A stretch of DNA of 64,000 nucleotides, from contig NZ_JACHWR010000001.1 of the NCBI RefSeq assembly GCF_014191495.1, forward strand, positions 1,860,001 to 1,924,000. The letters are read 5' to 3'. This DNA is from Nocardioides soli. Lineage in GTDB: Bacteria > Actinomycetota > Actinomycetes > Propionibacteriales > Nocardioidaceae. A program made the position numbers and the translations under genes. Shown here piece by piece: positions 1 through 8,976 of this stretch. Position 1 is the first letter of the stretch. Every line of letters starts with the position of its first letter. The notes below the pieces were generated by a model that ran no database searches, was not told the origin of the DNA, and worked only from the letters and a program-made list of their open reading frames with translations.

Positions 1-629
1 ACCTGCTGCTGCGCGGCGACGCGGACAAGGCCCGCACCGGCAGCGTGCGGATCCCGCCGGCGGTGGCCTACGCGCTGCGCGCCAACTGCGGGCCGCGGTG
101 GATGTCGGGCTTCCTGATCATGTTCATGGCCTTCCAGCTGCGGCAGAACCCGATCGACGGGTGGAGCGTCGAGCTCCTCACCGCGCTCGTCGTCGGCGGC
201 GCCGCGACCGGCAACTTCCTGGGCGTCGTCGCCGCGTCCGTGCTGAAGAAGATCAACCCGGCGATCACCGTCTCGGCCGTGCTGGTCGCCGACATCGCGG
301 TCGTGGTGTTCGGCTTCCTCTTCTACGGCGTGCTCGCGCTGGCGCTGCTCGGCCTGGTGGCCGGACTCGGCCAGGCGCTGGCGAAGTTCTCCCTCGACGC
401 GACCATCCAGCGCGACGTGCCCCACCGGGTGCAGGCCAGCGCGTTCGCGCGCAGCGACACCACCCTGCAGCTGGCGTGGGTGATCGGGGGCTTCGTCGGC
501 ATCGCGATGCCGATCGACCCGCCCCGGCTGGGCCTGGGGGTGGCGATCGCCGTGCTCGCCGCGTGGGGGGTCTTCGTGTTCACGCGACACCCGAAGCGGT
601 CGTCGCGCGTGGTGCGCACCGGGAACTGA
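1..629 (+). CDS. MFS transporter, C-terminal part (5' end outside window)
   Basis: The reading frame is open from the first bases of the window, so the true start lies upstream; an internal GTG at 45 is only an apparent start. The visible ~208 residues are rich in hydrophobic stretches separated by short charged loops (about five membrane segments) and end in a basic tail, as in the C-terminal half of major facilitator superfamily permeases. A charged loop with IQRDVPHRVQASAFARSD matches the inter-helix loop common in actinobacterial MFS proteins. The substrate cannot be told. The gene stops 8 bases before the convergent cold-shock gene. Confidence 0.7.
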   Translation, partial: LLLRGDADKARTGSVRIPPAVAYALRANCGPRWMSGFLIMFMAFQLRQNPIDGWSVELLTALVVGGAATGNFLGVVAASVLKKINPAITVSAVLVADIAVVVFGFLFYGVLALALLGLVAGLGQALAKFSLDATIQRDVPHRVQASAFARSDTTLQLAWVIGGFVGIAMPIDPPRLGLGVAIAVLAAWGVFVFTRHPKRSSRVVRTGN

Positions 630-637
630 CCGGCGTC

Positions 638-1033
638 CTAGGCCTCGAGCTCGTCGGCCAGGCCGCGGAGCAGCTTGGCGACCGGCCGCGCCGTACGCGG
701 GTCGGGGTGCCGGCCGTGGCGGTAGGCCTCGCCGACGCCGTCGAGCAGCCGGATCAGGTCCTCGACGATCGGGACCATCTCCTCGGGCTTCTTGCGCTTG
801 GCCTCGCGCTGGCCGCGGGCGACCGACTGCTGGCGGTCGAGGATCCGGACCTGGAGCGCCTGGTCGCCGCGGCGGCCCTGGGCGATGCCGAACTCGACCC
901 GGGTGCCGGCCTTCAGCGAGGTGATGCCCTCGGGCAGCGCCTCGGCACGCACGTAGACATCGGGCCCGTCCTCCTGCGACAGGAAGCCGAAGCCCTTCTC
1001 GGCGTCGAACCACTTCACCTTGCCAGTGGGCAC
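638..1033 (-). CDS. Cold-shock domain protein with C-terminal extension
   Basis: Residues 1-65 form a cold-shock (OB-fold) domain that binds single-stranded RNA or DNA: it opens with GKVKWFDAEKGFGFL, carrying the RNP1-like KGFGFL (13-18), followed by a variant RNP2 (VYVRAEAL instead of the usual VFVH). Residues 70-131 are a basic linker (AKRKKPEE) and a helical tail not found in 67-residue CspA proteins; actinobacteria often carry this ~130-residue form. Start is GTG at 1033, preceded by a GAGG ribosome site. It probably acts as a cytoplasmic RNA chaperone. The loss of aromatic residues in RNP2 may weaken nucleic-acid stacking. Confidence 0.87.
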   Translation of the reverse strand: MPTGKVKWFDAEKGFGFLSQEDGPDVYVRAEALPEGITSLKAGTRVEFGIAQGRRGDQALQVRILDRQQSVARGQREAKRKKPEEMVPIVEDLIRLLDGVGEAYRHGRHPDPRTARPVAKLLRGLADELEA

Positions 1034-1067
1034 GGATCTGACCTCTTCTTGCTCGTACCGATACGCC

Positions 1068-1089
1068 GGCTGTGCCGGACGGCACAGCC
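1068..1089 (-). terminator. Hairpin after the HAD-LarE gene
   Basis: Perfect 9-bp stem (GGCTGTGCC / GGCACAGCC) with a 4-base loop, touching the TAG stop of the HAD-LarE gene and lying between it and the cold-shock gene on the same strand. No T-run follows. It probably terminates the upstream gene or stabilises its 3' end. Confidence 0.5.
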
Positions 1090-2504
1090 TATAGGGCCTC
1101 GTTCATCGAACCCGAACGGAATCCGCGGCGGTCGACCACCGCCTCGCCGAACCCCGATCCGCGGACGGCGTCGAGGACTCCCGCCCGGGTCGCCGGGTCG
1201 AGCGGCAGCAGCGCGGCGTCGATCTCGACGGAGGCGCGGTCGCCGAGGTCGCGGACCCGGAGATTGACCAGCCCGCGATCGGCGAGCGCCGCACGGACGG
1301 CCACCTCGGCCCGCTCCACGCGGCCGAGCCGGTGCGGGGTGACCTCCACGCCGTAGGCGATCCGGGAGGAGAGGCAGGCGGCGGCGGGCTTGTCCCAGGT
1401 GGGCAGCCCCCAGGCGCGCGAGGCGGCCCGGATCTGGGCCTTGGTCAGCCCCGCGTCGCGCAGCGGAGCGATCGCGCCGCGCTCGTCGGCGGCGCGGATG
1501 CCGGGGCGGAAGCCGGCGACCGCGTCGTCGGCGTTGGTGCCGGTGGCCACGTGGGCGAAATGGTGCTCGGCCGCGATCGGCGTCAGCACGTCGAGCAGCT
1601 CGGCCTTGCAGAAGTAGCAGCGGTCGGCGCCGTTGGCGCGGTAGCCCTCGCGCTCGATCTCGCGGGTGCGCGGGGTGAGCACCTCGACGCCCAGGCCGGC
1701 CGCGAACTCGCGCGCGGGGTCGCGCTCGGACATCGGCAGCGAGTGGGAGTAGCCGGTCGCGGCGGCGACGTTGTCGGCGCCCAGGGCCCGGACCGCGGCG
1801 GCCAGCAGGAAGGCGCTGTCGGCTCCCCCGCTGTAGGCCACCAGCACCGAGCCGCGCGCGCGGAGGTCGGCCTCGAGCGCCGCCAGCCGGAGACCGAGCA
1901 GGTGCTCGTCGAGCCAGGCCGGGAAGTCGGCGAGGCTGTCCAGCACCGCGTGGGTGCCGGCGGCCTCCAGCTCCGCGCGGGTGCAGCCGCCGGTGAGCAC
2001 CGAGACGCTGAGCACGCCGGCGGCCAGCGCGCCCTCGACGTCGTGCACGTGGTCGCCGACGTAGACCATCGCGCCCTCGCGGCGCAGCACGTCGGCCTTG
2101 CCGACGCCCCACACCCAGCCCTCCAGCAGGTCGTGGTCGAGCGCGAGGTGGTCGAGGTGCAGCTGGGCGTTGGGGGCGTACTTGCCGGTGACCACCACGA
2201 CCCGGCCACCGTGGCGGCGTACCGCGGCGAGCGCCTCGTGCGCACCACCGAGCGCCGGCGTGCCCGTGATCGCGTGGTCGGGGTAGAGCGCCCGGAACCG
2301 GTCCCCGGCGGCGGCGATCGCGTCGGCCTCGAGGTAGGGCTCGAACAGCAGGTCGAGCGGCGGACCGAGCTTGCTGGTCATCTCCGCCACCGGGAAGTCG
2401 ACACCGAGCTCGGCGCCCAGCACGGCGAGCACGTCGCGGAAGCCCGGCGCGGTGTCGATCAGCGTCATGTCGAGGTCGAATCCCACGACGATCTGATCGG
2501 GCAT
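1089..2504 (-). CDS. larE: HAD-family phosphatase fused to LarE-like sacrificial sulfur transferase
   Basis: Two enzymes are joined in one 471-residue chain. Residues 1-205 are a HAD hydrolase: FDLDMT with D10/D12, a VVTGKY motif near 105 and a GDHVHD acidic motif near 150. Residues 215-471 are a LarE-type PP-loop protein: SGGADS (225-230), RCYFCK (295-300) and KPAAACLSSR with Cys377 at the position of the sacrificial cysteine. In known LarE, this cysteine gives its sulfur to the nickel-pincer cofactor of lactate racemase. No larA, larB or larC is visible here, so the cofactor route or another thiolation target is open. The ATG at 2504 sits 6 bases after a TAGGCT -10 box, suggesting a leaderless message. 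Confidence 0.85.
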   Translation of the reverse strand: MPDQIVVGFDLDMTLIDTAPGFRDVLAVLGAELGVDFPVAEMTSKLGPPLDLLFEPYLEADAIAAAGDRFRALYPDHAITGTPALGGAHEALAAVRRHGGRVVVVTGKYAPNAQLHLDHLALDHDLLEGWVWGVGKADVLRREGAMVYVGDHVHDVEGALAAGVLSVSVLTGGCTRAELEAAGTHAVLDSLADFPAWLDEHLLGLRLAALEADLRARGSVLVAYSGGADSAFLLAAAVRALGADNVAAATGYSHSLPMSERDPAREFAAGLGVEVLTPRTREIEREGYRANGADRCYFCKAELLDVLTPIAAEHHFAHVATGTNADDAVAGFRPGIRAADERGAIAPLRDAGLTKAQIRAASRAWGLPTWDKPAAACLSSRIAYGVEVTPHRLGRVERAEVAVRAALADRGLVNLRVRDLGDRASVEIDAALLPLDPATRAGVLDAVRGSGFGEAVVDRRGFRSGSMNEAL

Positions 2505-2519
2505 GAGTCCAGCCTAGGA

Positions 2520-2653
2520 GGTGGTTTCGAGACAGGCGCTAGCGCGCCTTCCTCAACCACCGTGGGGGCAGCTGAGGAGCTTGCGCAGCGACGGTCTCAA
2601 GACCACCGTGGGGGCAGCTGAGGAGATTGCGCGGCGACCGGCTCGAAACCACC
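2520..2653. repeat. Dispersed intergenic repeat, copy 1, plus two 46-bp tandem variants
   Basis: 2520-2561 is a 42-bp unit that opens GGTGGTTTCGAGACAGG and closes CCTCAACCACC; identical or near-identical units recur at 18772 and 18975. It is followed by two tandem 46-bp relatives (2562-2607 and 2608-2653) that differ at a few bases and end in AGACCACC or GAAACCACC. The block fills the gap between the HAD-LarE gene and the acyl-CoA synthetase. Ends GGTGGTT and AACCACC are complementary, so each unit can fold back on itself. Confidence 0.85.
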
Positions 2654-2658
2654 CCGGG

Positions 2659-4275
2659 TCAGCCGAGGCCGAGCTGCTGCGCGGACTCCTCCCGCATCTG
2701 CACCTTGCGGATCTTGCCGGTCACCGTCATCGGGAACTCCTCGACGAGCAGCACGTAGCGCGGGATCTTGTAGTGGGCGAGCTTGCCGGTGGCGTAGGCG
2801 CGGACGGCGGCAGCGTCGAGCGGGGCGGCGCCGTCCTTGAGCTTGATCCAGGCGCAGAGCTCCTCGCCGTACTTCTCGTCGGGGACGCCGATCACCTGGA
2901 CGTCCTCGACGTCGGGGTGCTGGTAGAGGAACTCCTCGATCTCGCGCGGGTAGACGTTCTCGCCGCCGCGGATGACCATGTCCTTGATCCGGCCGACGAT
3001 GTTGCAGTAGCCGTCGTCGCGCATCACCGCCAGGTCGCCGGTGTGCATCCAGCCGTCGGCATCGATCGCCTGATGGGTCCTCTCCTCGTCCTGCCAGTAG
3101 CCCAGCATCACGGAGTAGCCGCGGGTGCACAGCTCGCCCGGCTCGCCGCGCTCGAGGGTCGCACCGGAGACCGGGTCCACGACCTTGATCTCGACGTGCG
3201 GGTGGACCCGGCCGATGGTGGCGGTACGCCGCTCGAGGTCGTCGTCGACGCGGGTCTGGCAGGACACGGGGCTGGTCTCGGTCATGCCGTAGGCGATCGA
3301 CACCTCCGCCATGTGCATCTCCTCGACGCAGCGCTTCATCACCTCGACCGGGCAGATCGAGCCGGCCATGATGCCCGTGCGCAGCGACGAGAGGTCGTGG
3401 TCGGCGAACGTGGGGTGGTTCTGCATCGCGATGAACATCGTCGGCACGCCGTACACGCCGGTGCAGCGCTCGGCCGCGATCGTGCGCAGCGTGATCTCGG
3501 GGTCGAAGCCGGGCGCCGGGATCACCATCGTCGCGCCGTGGCTGGTGCAGCCGAGGTTGCCCATCACCATGCCGAAGCAGTGGTAGAAGGGCACCGGGAT
3601 GCACAGCCGGTCCTGCTCGGTGAAGCTGATCAGCTCGGTGGTGACGTAGCCGTTGTTGAGGATGTTGCGGTGACTGAGCGTCGCACCCTTGGGATACCCG
3701 GTGGTGCCCGACGTGTACTGGATGTTGATCGGGTCGTCGGGCGCGGTCGCGGCCAGCCGCTCGGCCACGACGCCCTCGGGCAGCACCCGGCCGGACTCGA
3801 CCAGCTGCGCCCAGTCGTCGGTGTCGAGATAGACGACCCGCTGCAGGGTCGGGGTCTGGTCGGCGGTCTCCTCGACCATCGCGCGGTAGTCGCTGGTCTT
3901 GAAGCTCGACGCCGCGACCAGCATCCGCAGCCCGGACTGGTTGACGGCGTAGGAGAACTCGTGCGTCCGGTACGCCGGGTTGACGTTGACCAGGATCACG
4001 CCGAGCTTGGCCGTGGCGTACTGCACGATTGTCCACTCGGCGCAGTTGGGCGCCCACACGCCGAGCCGGTCGCCCTTCTCGAGCCCGGCCGCGACCAGGC
4101 CGCGGGCGACGTCGTCGACATCGCGGTCCAGCTCCGACCAGGTCCAGCGCCGACCGCTCGCGACCTCGACCAGGGCCTCGCCGGCGGGATGGGCGGCGAC
4201 GGTGCGCTCGAAGTTGGCGCCGATGGTCTCCTCGAGCAGCGGCGGGTGGGGGTCTCCGGCGGCGTAGGACTCCAT
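2659..4275 (-). CDS. Fatty-acyl-CoA synthetase (AMP-forming)
   Basis: This 538-residue adenylate-forming enzyme should activate a carboxylic acid with ATP and CoA in the cytoplasm. It has the full set of ANL motifs: P-loop YTSGTTGYPKG (187-197), the acyl/adenylate motif YGMTETSP near 330, the hinge region TGDLAVMRDDGY near 415, and the C-terminal catalytic lysine in VTGKIRK near 525. It resembles medium/long-chain fatty-acid ligases of the FadD type; the exact chain length cannot be read. The ATG at 4275 lies 6 bases after TAGGTT, so the message is probably leaderless. No other beta-oxidation gene is adjacent. Confidence 0.9.
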   Translation of the reverse strand: MESYAAGDPHPPLLEETIGANFERTVAAHPAGEALVEVASGRRWTWSELDRDVDDVARGLVAAGLEKGDRLGVWAPNCAEWTIVQYATAKLGVILVNVNPAYRTHEFSYAVNQSGLRMLVAASSFKTSDYRAMVEETADQTPTLQRVVYLDTDDWAQLVESGRVLPEGVVAERLAATAPDDPINIQYTSGTTGYPKGATLSHRNILNNGYVTTELISFTEQDRLCIPVPFYHCFGMVMGNLGCTSHGATMVIPAPGFDPEITLRTIAAERCTGVYGVPTMFIAMQNHPTFADHDLSSLRTGIMAGSICPVEVMKRCVEEMHMAEVSIAYGMTETSPVSCQTRVDDDLERRTATIGRVHPHVEIKVVDPVSGATLERGEPGELCTRGYSVMLGYWQDEERTHQAIDADGWMHTGDLAVMRDDGYCNIVGRIKDMVIRGGENVYPREIEEFLYQHPDVEDVQVIGVPDEKYGEELCAWIKLKDGAAPLDAAAVRAYATGKLAHYKIPRYVLLVEEFPMTVTGKIRKVQMREESAQQLGLG

Positions 4276-4331
4276 GACGCGAACCTACGCCGGGCGACGT
4301 TGGCTCGGCGTTGCCTGCGGGCCGCGGGTCG

Positions 4332-4745
4332 TCAGGATCGCTTCTCGGCCAGACCGACCAGGGCCTCGAGCGCCTTCGAGGTGTCGCCGGTGACCATCGG
4401 GCCGAGGTCGACGGCGCCGTTCCCCTCGACCGTCGTCCGGACCAGCACCTCGGAGCGCCCGTCGTCGACGGCGCTCACCTGGTGGTCGACGCGGACGACG
4501 AGGTCGCCGATGGTGAGCCGGTCGAGATAACGGGCCTGCGGCTCGACGATCTCGAGCATGAACGACGCCTCGACGCCGCCCGAGAGACAGATCGTGCCGG
4601 CGGCACCCTCGGCGAAGTGGCCCTCCAGCGCCACCCGCTCGACCGCCGGATCCCAGCGATGCCAACTGCCCACATCGCTCCAGAGCGCCCAGACCTCGGC
4701 CGGGCTCGCAGTCGTGGTGACGGAGTGCTCGTACTCGAAGGTCAT
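4332..4745 (-). CDS. SRPBCC (START/polyketide-cyclase-like) family protein
   Basis: A 137-residue single-domain protein that starts FEYEHSVTTTASPAEVWALWSDV..WHRWDPAVE, the characteristic opening of SRPBCC hydrophobic-pocket proteins. The family binds lipids or small aromatic molecules; no enzymatic residues can be assigned. A TACATT -10 element (4754-4759) ends 8 bases before the ATG, which argues for this start and a leaderless transcript. Neighbours give no pathway clue. Confidence 0.75.
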   Translation of the reverse strand: MTFEYEHSVTTTASPAEVWALWSDVGSWHRWDPAVERVALEGHFAEGAAGTICLSGGVEASFMLEIVEPQARYLDRLTIGDLVVRVDHQVSAVDDGRSEVLVRTTVEGNGAVDLGPMVTGDTSKALEALVGLAEKRS

Positions 4746-4791
4746 GACAAGTCAATGTAGAACGTTTCGGGGCTCGCGGGGAGGGGCCGGC

Positions 4792-5697
4792 TCATCGGTC
4801 TCGGGCCACGCTCATCTCCCGGTCGCCGAAGCGGACCCGGTCGCCGTCGACGAGGGTCGCCGCCCGGCCGGACGGCAGCCCGCGCGGCACGCCCTGGCGG
4901 ATCAGGATCGAGCCGGTGGTCGAGCCGCGGTCCATCACGACGAGGGCGCCGTCGGCGGCGACCTGGAGCTGGGCGTGGGTCTTGGAGAGCGACATGTCGT
5001 CCGACGGCAGCGGCACCAGGCGACCGACCTGCTCGCCGGCCCGCGGCTCGGGCCGGCGACCCACGAGCACGAGGCCCTCGACCACGACCGTCTCGCCGGA
5101 GTCGAAGCCGATCCGCCAGCGCGGCGGCATCGGCACCTCCGCCTCGGGTGCGGCCTGCCGCGGAGCCGGCGGCCCGACCGGCACCGGCACCAGGCGGAGC
5201 GCGGTGAGGTTGACGACGTGCTCGGGCCCGGCCTCGACCCGCGGTGGTTCCGGTGGCTCGGGCCGGACGTCGACGACGACCGAGCCGACCAGGCGGTCGT
5301 GCCAGCCGCGCCGTCGCCCGGAGGGGTCCGTCGCCGCCGTCGCGGCGAGCGTGGCGACCCCGAACCCGAGGGTCGGGAGCGCCGCGAGGCCCAGCACCAG
5401 CTGGCGGAGCAGGGCGGCAGGTACGCCGATCGGCGTACCGCTGCCCTCGGCGACCACCCGGGTCGCGGCGAGCGCGTTGCCCGGGGTGGACCCGGTCCGG
5501 CCGAGGACCACGGCCAGGACGCCGCCGACCAGCAGCGCCACGGCCAGGGCCGCGACCACCGCGAGCCGGACGCGGTCGGGTCCGAGCGCGCGCACGAGGA
5601 GGACGGCCGCCGCGGCGGCGACCGCCCACGCGAGCCCGCGGTCGACCGCGAACGCGTAGAGCCGGCGGTCGAGATCGGCCGCGGGCGCCCCGGTCAT
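4792..5697 (-). CDS. RDD-family membrane protein with C-terminal FHA domain
   Basis: The 301-residue protein begins LDRRLYAFAVDRGLAW, the RDD signature, and has about three to four membrane segments in residues 15-140. After a proline-rich linker, residues ~205-295 form an FHA domain (VLVGRRPEPRAGEQ, LSKTHAQL, DRGSTTGSI), which normally recognises phosphothreonine peptides. It overlaps the next FHA gene by 4 bases (ATGA), so the two are probably co-translated. The pair fits a membrane-tethered reader of Ser/Thr-kinase signals, as in actinobacterial cell-envelope control; no kinase or secretion gene is visible here. Confidence 0.82.
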   Translation of the reverse strand: MTGAPAADLDRRLYAFAVDRGLAWAVAAAAAVLLVRALGPDRVRLAVVAALAVALLVGGVLAVVLGRTGSTPGNALAATRVVAEGSGTPIGVPAALLRQLVLGLAALPTLGFGVATLAATAATDPSGRRRGWHDRLVGSVVVDVRPEPPEPPRVEAGPEHVVNLTALRLVPVPVGPPAPRQAAPEAEVPMPPRWRIGFDSGETVVVEGLVLVGRRPEPRAGEQVGRLVPLPSDDMSLSKTHAQLQVAADGALVVMDRGSTTGSILIRQGVPRGLPSGRAATLVDGDRVRFGDREMSVARDR

Positions 5698-6638
5698 GTC
5701 CCGACGACCCGGATGCTGACCCCGTCGCCCAGATCGACGAGCGCTCCGGGGACGAGCTGGACGGTGACGCCCGGGCGCAGGTCCTCCGGCGGGAGGCCGG
5801 GCTGGACGACCACGGTGCCGTTGGTGGAGCCGAGGTCGGTGGCCACCGCCGCGCCGTGGTCGGCCCCGGAGCCGGGGCGGATCTCGAGGTGGGTGGCGGA
5901 GACCTCCTGGTGCGGACTGACGACCGAGACCAGCCGCGGCGCGTCGTCGGTCGTCGACCGGGCCGGCTCGGGTGCCCGGCCGATCAGCACCGCGCGGTCG
6001 ACGTCGACGGTCTCGCCGTCGGGCAGCACCAGCCGGGCCACCGGGCGGGCGGTCACCGGCGGTGCGGGCGGCTGGCCGGGGATGCCCGGCCCGGTCGGCC
6101 GGAGCAGCTCGACGGGGTCGGCGACGGGGTGCCGGGTCAGCCCGTCGTGGTCGTCCCCGACCACCGCCACCGGCTGCGTCGCGAGCGGCGGCTCCGGCTG
6201 CGCCGGCGGGTGCTCGGCGCCGGCGATCCGGACCAGGCCCGTGTCGATCAGCCCGCCGTCGACCGGCCCGGCCGCGACGTCCGCCGCCGGACCGACCTCG
6301 ATCCGGATCCGGGCCACGCCCGGCACCCGGCGCTCGACCCAGGTGAGCCCCGGTTCACCCTCGACGTGGACGACCCCGTCGCCACTGGCCAGGTGGGCGC
6401 GGACGGCGCCGCGGACCAGCACCCGGGTCGCGCCGTCGTCCTCGCCGATCAGCACGAAGCCGGACAGACCGCGCAGCCCGCCGGAGACCAGCGCGTCGAG
6501 CGTCTCGTCGAAGCCCGCGCCCGCGTCGACCAGCTCCCAGAGCGCGGCCGCCCGGGCCCGCTCGGCCGGCGGCAGCGCGACGATCGCACGCGGCCCGAAG
6601 ACCCCGAACCAGTCGCCCCGGACGAACGACCAGGTCAT
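5694..6638 (-). CDS. FHA-domain protein
   Basis: About 314 residues. The N-terminal half (1-150) is a soluble domain of unknown type starting MTWSFVRGDWFGVFG; the C-terminal ~100 residues are an FHA domain with AVLIGRAPEP, VSATHLEI and DLGSTNGTVVV, the classic Gly-Arg, Ser-x-x-His and Asn-Gly phosphothreonine-binding motifs. An in-frame GTG at 6656 is an alternative start; I favour ATG 6638 without a clear ribosome site. It runs divergently from the XPB-partner gene at 6696 and overlaps the RDD-FHA gene downstream. The N-terminal layout resembles accessory FHA proteins of type VII secretion regions, but that is only resemblance. Confidence 0.75.
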   Translation of the reverse strand: MTWSFVRGDWFGVFGPRAIVALPPAERARAAALWELVDAGAGFDETLDALVSGGLRGLSGFVLIGEDDGATRVLVRGAVRAHLASGDGVVHVEGEPGLTWVERRVPGVARIRIEVGPAADVAAGPVDGGLIDTGLVRIAGAEHPPAQPEPPLATQPVAVVGDDHDGLTRHPVADPVELLRPTGPGIPGQPPAPPVTARPVARLVLPDGETVDVDRAVLIGRAPEPARSTTDDAPRLVSVVSPHQEVSATHLEIRPGSGADHGAAVATDLGSTNGTVVVQPGLPPEDLRPGVTVQLVPGALVDLGDGVSIRVVGT

Positions 6639-6695
6639 CGCGTCGGCACCGCTCACCGGCTCGGCCCCTGCGGCCGGCCCGGTAGCGTGGGAGGG

Positions 6696-8969
6696 ATGTC
6701 CACGACGGCGTACCGCACCCTCGCCGACCAGCTCCGCGGCTGGCCGGACGAGCGGCTCTCCCGTCTGCTCCACGAACGACCCGATCTCGCCACTCCCGCC
6801 CCTCACGACTCCGGCCAGCTCGCGTCGCGTGCGGCCACCCGGTCCTCCGTCCTGCGCGCGCTCGACCAGCTGAACCGGTTCGAGCTCTGTGTGCTTGATG
6901 CCCTCGTCGTCCTGGGTCAAACCAGCGTCGAGGAGCTGGTGGACGCCGTCGCGGCGGCGCCGGAGGACGTGCGGACGGCGAGCGCCCGGCTGGTCGATCT
7001 GGCGCTGGCCTGGGAGAGTCCGCAGGGCCTGCGCGCGCTCAGCACCGTGGCGGAGGCGCTGACGCCGGGCTCCCCCGGGGTGAGCGGGCTCCGGCCGGTC
7101 TCCACCGACCCGCTTCCGGCCGCCGAGATCGAGCGGCGTCTGGACCGGCTCTCGCCCCAGGCCCGACAGCTCCTGGAACACGTCCTCGACTCGGGCGGCA
7201 CCGCCACCTCCGGCAACGCGCGCCAGACCGTGCTGCCCGAGGAGGCGGCCAACCCCGCCGAGGAGCTGCTCGCCCACCGCCTGCTGGTCCCCCGCAGCGG
7301 CGGCTCCGTCGTGCTGCCCGGCGAGGTCGGCCGCGCGCTGCGCGGAGGCTGCACCACGACGTACGACGTCGGCGAGCCGCCCGCGCTCGCGACCTCCGAG
7401 CGCGACCCGGCGCTGGTGGACCGGGCCGCCGCGGGCGCGGCGTTCGAGGCCGTGCGGCGCGTGGAGCTGCTGCTCGACCAGTGGGGCTCGCACCCGCCGG
7501 CGGCGCTGCGCAGCGGCGGGCTGGGCGTGCGCGACCTGCGGGCGCTGGCGACGGACCTGCACGTCGACGAGCCCGCGGCGGCGTTGCTCGTCGAGGTCGC
7601 GCAGGCGGCCGGGCTGCTCTCGACCGCCGCCGGGCCGAACGGCGACCCGCGGTGGATCCCGACCGACGCGTTCGACACCTGGACGGCCAAGCCGACCGCC
7701 GAGCGCTGGCTCGCCCTGGTCGTCGCCTGGCTCGAGAGCCCGCGGCTGCCGGGGCTGGTCGGCTCCCGCGACACCGCGGGCAAGGTGTGGAACGCCCTGG
7801 CCCCCGAGCTCGCCGGCATCCACCAGGCCGAGACCCGAGGGCTGACGCTCCACGTGCTGGCGGAGCTGCCGCCCGGCACCGTGCTGGCGTCCGGCACCGG
7901 CGTGCCGTCGCTCGTGCAGCGGGTGGAGTGGCGGCGCCCTCGGCGTCCCCGCACCCGCGCCGACCAGGTGGTGTGGGCGGTCGACGAGGCGACCGCGCTC
8001 GGCCTCGCGGCCCTGGGCGGGCTCGCGTCGTACGCCCGTCCGCTGCTCGCCGGCGACCGGTCCGAGGCCACCGCCGCCCTCGCCGGGCTGCTGCCCGATC
8101 CGGTCGACCACGTGCTGCTCCAGGCCGACCTGACCGCGGTCGCGCCCGGACCGCTCGAGTCGCAGCTGGCACGGAGGCTGCAGCTGGTCGCCGACGTGGA
8201 GTCGCGCGGCGGCGCCACCGTCTACCGCTTCACACCGGGGTCGGTACGCCGCGCACTCGACACCGGCTGGACGGCCGTCGAGGTGCACGAGTTCGTCGCG
8301 TCGGTGTCGCGGACGCCGGTCCCCCAGCCGCTGACCTACCTCGTCGACGACACCGCCCGCACGTTCGGCACGGTGCGGGTGGGGCACGCCGAGGCGTTCC
8401 TGCGGACCGACGACGAGGCCGCGCTGACCGAGCTGCTGCACCACCCGAAGGCCGCCTCCCTCGGGCTGCGCCGGCTGGCGCCGACCGTGGTGGTCAGCGA
8501 CACCCCGATCGACGTGCTGCTGCCGCGCCTGCGCGACCTCGGGATCGCACCCGTCGTCGAGTCGCCCGACGGCACCGTGCACGTCGCCCGCCCCGACCTG
8601 CTCCGGGCCCGGACCCCGAAGGAGCACCGCGGCCGGGCGCAGCGCGCCGTCCGCGAGTCCGCGCACGCGGGCCAGGTCGTGAGCGCGATCCGCGCGGGCG
8701 ACCGCGCCGAGTCGACCCGACCGGCCGCACCGGCCGACCGGCTCTCGCCGAGCGGCTCGATGGCGGCGCTGCGGGAGGCGATCGAGACCCGGGCGGCGGT
8801 GGTGATCGGGTACGTCGACAACCAGGGCGCGAGCACCGACCGGCTCGTCGAGCCGGAGTCGCTCGACGGCGGGACGCTCACGGCGTACGACCACCGCAGC
8901 GACGACATCCGCACCTTCGCCGTACACCGGATCACGACGGTCCGGGAGGTGCCCCGCAGCGCCGTATGA
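6696..8969 (+). CDS. XPB-partner protein (helicase-associated domain protein)
   Basis: A 757-residue soluble protein, long and leucine/alanine rich, without Walker motifs. It resembles the actinobacterial family that sits beside the XPB-like helicase (mycobacterial Rv0862c-type) and carries a C-terminal XPB/Ssl2-like helicase-associated domain with a WYL-like end (IGYVDNQGASTDRLVEPESLDGG). The helicase itself follows at 9959, which supports the assignment. ATG 6696 has GGGAGGG before it and TAGCGT 7 bases upstream. A role in DNA repair with XPB is inferred from linkage. Confidence 0.75.
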   Translation: MSTTAYRTLADQLRGWPDERLSRLLHERPDLATPAPHDSGQLASRAATRSSVLRALDQLNRFELCVLDALVVLGQTSVEELVDAVAAAPEDVRTASARLVDLALAWESPQGLRALSTVAEALTPGSPGVSGLRPVSTDPLPAAEIERRLDRLSPQARQLLEHVLDSGGTATSGNARQTVLPEEAANPAEELLAHRLLVPRSGGSVVLPGEVGRALRGGCTTTYDVGEPPALATSERDPALVDRAAAGAAFEAVRRVELLLDQWGSHPPAALRSGGLGVRDLRALATDLHVDEPAAALLVEVAQAAGLLSTAAGPNGDPRWIPTDAFDTWTAKPTAERWLALVVAWLESPRLPGLVGSRDTAGKVWNALAPELAGIHQAETRGLTLHVLAELPPGTVLASGTGVPSLVQRVEWRRPRRPRTRADQVVWAVDEATALGLAALGGLASYARPLLAGDRSEATAALAGLLPDPVDHVLLQADLTAVAPGPLESQLARRLQLVADVESRGGATVYRFTPGSVRRALDTGWTAVEVHEFVASVSRTPVPQPLTYLVDDTARTFGTVRVGHAEAFLRTDDEAALTELLHHPKAASLGLRRLAPTVVVSDTPIDVLLPRLRDLGIAPVVESPDGTVHVARPDLLRARTPKEHRGRAQRAVRESAHAGQVVSAIRAGDRAESTRPAAPADRLSPSGSMAALREAIETRAAVVIGYVDNQGASTDRLVEPESLDGGTLTAYDHRSDDIRTFAVHRITTVREVPRSAV

Positions 8970-8976
8970 TTGAAAC

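Noticed and set aside
2341..2356. SOS-box-like TCGAACAGCAGGTCGA within the HAD-LarE gene.
   Set aside because: It lies deep in coding sequence with a mismatch in the more critical half-site and no promoter nearby.
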